Origin: Pseudomonadota bacterium | Lineage (GTDB): Bacteria; Pseudomonadota; Gammaproteobacteria; Burkholderiales; Burkholderiaceae_B | Length of the DNA stretch: 9,512 nucleotides | Assembly: GCA_021793875.1 (NCBI GenBank) | Contig: JAJYRX010000044.1 | Coordinates: forward strand, 1-9,512 | Reading direction: 5' to 3' | Shown here: one piece after another, positions 7,855 to 9,512 of the stretch | How the letters are laid out: every line of letters begins with the position of its first letter | Numbering within the stretch: position 1 is the first letter of the stretch | Made by a program: the position numbers and the translations under genes | The notes under the pieces: model-generated | Told to the model about the DNA's origin: nothing | The model's database searches: none | The model's input: the letters and a program-made list of their open reading frames with translations, nothing else

Positions 7855-8949
7855 TTAATGGGATAATAGTATGGGGTTACCGCTAGAATCTTTTACAGCG
7901 GTTTGGTCGCTAGTTGTAAGAACTGCAACACCATCAAATTCAACTACAGAATCTGCACTTATAAACCCATTGCTATCTATAGAGCGGACAAATGCATACC
8001 ATTTTCCTGGGCCATTAGCAGAAAGACGGGCTGGAGGGTTGTCTATGGTTGTATTAGAAACAACATTTTTACCATCCCGATCGGATGCAATTATTACTTG
8101 GTAAGCTATTGCATCATGAACAGGGTCAAAATATAGCTGACTGCCATTTCTTAAGGTCTGATTTCTAGGTATTTGTGGAGCATCAGGTAAACTTACAACA
8201 GGCATTATTCCTCCTTCACGGCTTGCTGTAGTACCTTGGTTTGATGAAATGCGTGGTCCATCAGCCTGACTCAAACCAACTTGCGCTGAACCTTCAATAA
8301 CTTCACTGTGGCTTTGATTGTTATCGGTTCTTACTCGAAGCTTTGTACCCCTTACCCCCGTGATGCTTACGGGTGTTCTTATTTCGAATCTGCCCGTGCC
8401 ATGTGCATCTGGGTCTACTACTGATTCAATTCCGCCTTCATTTAGTGTGGCAACAAAGTCTAAAAGCTCAGTGCCTTTGAAAGTGCGTAATCGGGTTATG
8501 GTAAGAATAGAGTTGTTGGGAATAGAGGTTACGCTATTATCTGGCAGGCTGATGCTGGCAAAGCTGTTGTCAGCTGTTCGTATGATGTCGCCTTCTTTAA
8601 CTTGCATGTTCACGCTGGCCGAGCTGCTATTTATATAGGCTTGGCCTTGGACGTGCTTAATAGTTGCTGTAGCATCCTGCATTGGGATTAAAGAAAGAGG
8701 AATGCGTAATACCATGCCTATTGGCAATGCATATGGGTCTTGTACGTTGTTTAGTTGTTGTAGTGATACCCAGTTGTTTGCGTTTTGTGTGTATTTTGTC
8801 GATAGGTTTATGAGGTTGTCGTTTTTAACAACCTTGTAAAGGAAGTCATTACCCATAGATCCAGATGGTTGGGCAAAAGCAGTACTAAATACTGTGATTA
8901 TCAATACAGTAAAAACATGCTGTATGATTTTTAATATTAGCCTTGGCAT
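7855..8949 (-). CDS. Exported LysM and FecR-like domain protein
   Basis: This 364-residue protein begins with a signal peptide ('MPRLILKIIQ', a hydrophobic core, then 'FSTAFA' with probable cleavage after A26). A LysM domain (about 36-86, 'LYKVVKNDNLINLSTKY' to 'LPIGMVLRIP') should bind peptidoglycan. A FecR-like domain (about 115-206) has 'EGDIIRTADNSFASISLPD', 'VTSIPNNSILTI' and the typical 'RFEIRTPVSITGVRGTKLRV' ending. The C-terminal region (about 255-340) is beta-rich, with 'YQVIIASDRDG' and 'GKWYAFVRSIDSNGFI', resembling a fibronectin III-like fold. Unlike classical FecR it has no N-terminal cytoplasmic segment for a sigma factor and no transmembrane anchor beyond the signal peptide, so it is probably periplasmic and held to the cell wall. 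It lies between the regulator and kinase genes, with gaps of 13 and 3 bases, which suggests an accessory sensing role for the CHASE2 kinase. That role is inferred. No Shine-Dalgarno is visible before its ATG; the start is chosen because it gives the complete signal peptide. Confidence 0.9.
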   Translation of the reverse strand: MPRLILKIIQHVFTVLIITVFSTAFAQPSGSMGNDFLYKVVKNDNLINLSTKYTQNANNWVSLQQLNNVQDPYALPIGMVLRIPLSLIPMQDATATIKHVQGQAYINSSSASVNMQVKEGDIIRTADNSFASISLPDNSVTSIPNNSILTITRLRTFKGTELLDFVATLNEGGIESVVDPDAHGTGRFEIRTPVSITGVRGTKLRVRTDNNQSHSEVIEGSAQVGLSQADGPRISSNQGTTASREGGIMPVVSLPDAPQIPRNQTLRNGSQLYFDPVHDAIAYQVIIASDRDGKNVVSNTTIDNPPARLSANGPGKWYAFVRSIDSNGFISADSVVEFDGVAVLTTSDQTAVKDSSGNPILLSH

Positions 8950-8962
8950 GGTTGGTTAATTT

Positions 8963-9512
8963 TTAGTCTAATTCGTTATCTATTAGCTCTAGGCGATAAC
9001 CTAGTGCATAAGACGCGTGCAAACGCACACCATTTTCCGGGTGTAGTTTAAGTTTACGCCTTACATTAGATAAATGGGTGTCTAATGTACGTGATGTAGC
9101 GGGTATATCGCGATTCCAAACGGAAAAACTTAATATATCGCGAGAAAATAGCCTGCCGGGATTACGAAAAAACAGTAATGCAAGATCGAATTCTTTGGGA
9201 GCCAAAGAGGTTTCCTCTCCATTAACCTTTATGGTTTGTGACACCGGATCTATATGATATATACCGGTTGTAAAAGGTTGGTTTTCAGTGCTTGCTACAA
9301 CGCTGTTTCTACGTATTAGTGCATTAACTCGAGCTAAAAAGGTTTTTTCGCTTAGCGGTTTAGTTATGTAGTCATCAGCCCCGGCATTAAGGCCCGTTGC
9401 TATATCTTCTTCCGTTATGCGGTTAGTAATAAACATAATGGGTAAACTATGTCCGTGATTGGAGCGTATCCAGTGCAGCACGTCCAGACCGCTTATATCG
9501 TGTATTTCCCAG
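8963..9512 (-). CDS. OmpR/PhoB-family response regulator (N-terminus beyond window)
   Basis: About 182 C-terminal residues are visible and the frame is still open at the right edge. The GTG at 9479-9481 is an internal valine within receiver-domain sequence, not the start: the frame continues upstream as 'WEIHDISGLDV'. The receiver part retains the switch threonine ('LPIMFIT') and the conserved lysine in 'DDYITKPLSEKTFLARV'. The likely phospho-acceptor Asp is the codon immediately before W; its third base is 9512, which reads C on the coding strand and is compatible with GAC. The C-terminal winged helix is typical: 'SLAPKEFDLALLFFRNPGRL', the recognition helix 'SRTLDTHLSNVRRKL', and wing 'ALGYRLE'. 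Roughly 50 residues are missing relative to the usual length of about 230. It is the first visible gene of the operon and the obvious partner of the CHASE2 kinase. Target promoters are unknown. Confidence 0.94.
   Translation of the reverse strand, partial: WEIHDISGLDVLHWIRSNHGHSLPIMFITNRITEEDIATGLNAGADDYITKPLSEKTFLARVNALIRRNSVVASTENQPFTTGIYHIDPVSQTIKVNGEETSLAPKEFDLALLFFRNPGRLFSRDILSFSVWNRDIPATSRTLDTHLSNVRRKLKLHPENGVRLHASYALGYRLELIDNELD

Noticed and set aside
8318..8638. 106-codon open frame on the plus strand
   Set aside because: It is antisense to the FecR-like domain region of the exported protein, with no ribosome binding site or family resemblance.
9479..9481. GTG as start of the response regulator
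   Set aside because: The frame continues upstream with receiver-domain sequence ('WEIHDISGLDV') and a start here would remove the phosphorylation site; the gene simply runs off the window.
1..9512. Mobile elements, CRISPR arrays, tRNA or rRNA genes
   Set aside because: Nearly every base is covered by conserved coding sequence; no repeats with regular spacing, transposase-like frames or RNA gene hallmarks were seen by eye.

Overview
The window looks like a chromosomal segment from a betaproteobacterium of modest GC content, most likely in or near Burkholderiales. This rests on remembered family patterns in the two RNA polymerase subunits: RpoB carries 'HLGWAAKGMG', 'YMHYLKLHHLVDEKMHARS' and 'GDHVIDAGMPESFNVLVKE', and RpoC begins 'MKALLDLFKQVSQDEQFD', all closer to betaproteobacterial than to enterobacterial proteins. 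The Ile codon ATA and the Leu codon CTA are frequent even in rpoB and rpoC. That argues against a high-GC Burkholderia or Ralstonia type genome and for a lower-GC lineage. No genus is claimed.

Left 61% (1-5818, plus strand): the 3' part of rpoB, cut by the window edge, and a complete rpoC. They encode the two catalytic subunits of RNA polymerase. They overlap by one base (TAATG), with a GGAG ribosome binding site inside the end of rpoB, so translation is probably coupled. All the diagnostic catalytic and zinc-binding residues checked are intact. A rho-independent terminator (5842-5875) follows rpoC.

Right 39% (5857-9512, minus strand, convergent to rpoBC): a compact three-gene signalling operon, in transcription order: (1) an OmpR/PhoB-type response regulator, whose N-terminus lies beyond the window; (2) an exported protein with a LysM domain, a FecR-like domain and a C-terminal beta-rich region; (3) a membrane histidine kinase with a periplasmic CHASE2 sensor. 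Gene gaps are 13 and 3 bases. The likely scheme is that the exported LysM/FecR protein sits at the cell wall and presents or modulates a signal to the CHASE2 domain, the kinase autophosphorylates on H446, and the phosphate passes to the regulator, which controls unknown promoters. The domain content is read from the sequence; the scheme is inference.

The two blocks meet tail to tail with 38 bases between stop codons. The kinase stop codon lies in the loop of the rpoC terminator, and its last five codons are the antisense of that terminator's 3' stem arm and T-tract. There are no gene-free stretches over 300 bases, and I saw no tRNA, rRNA, insertion sequence, phage gene or CRISPR array. The operon promoters lie outside the window.
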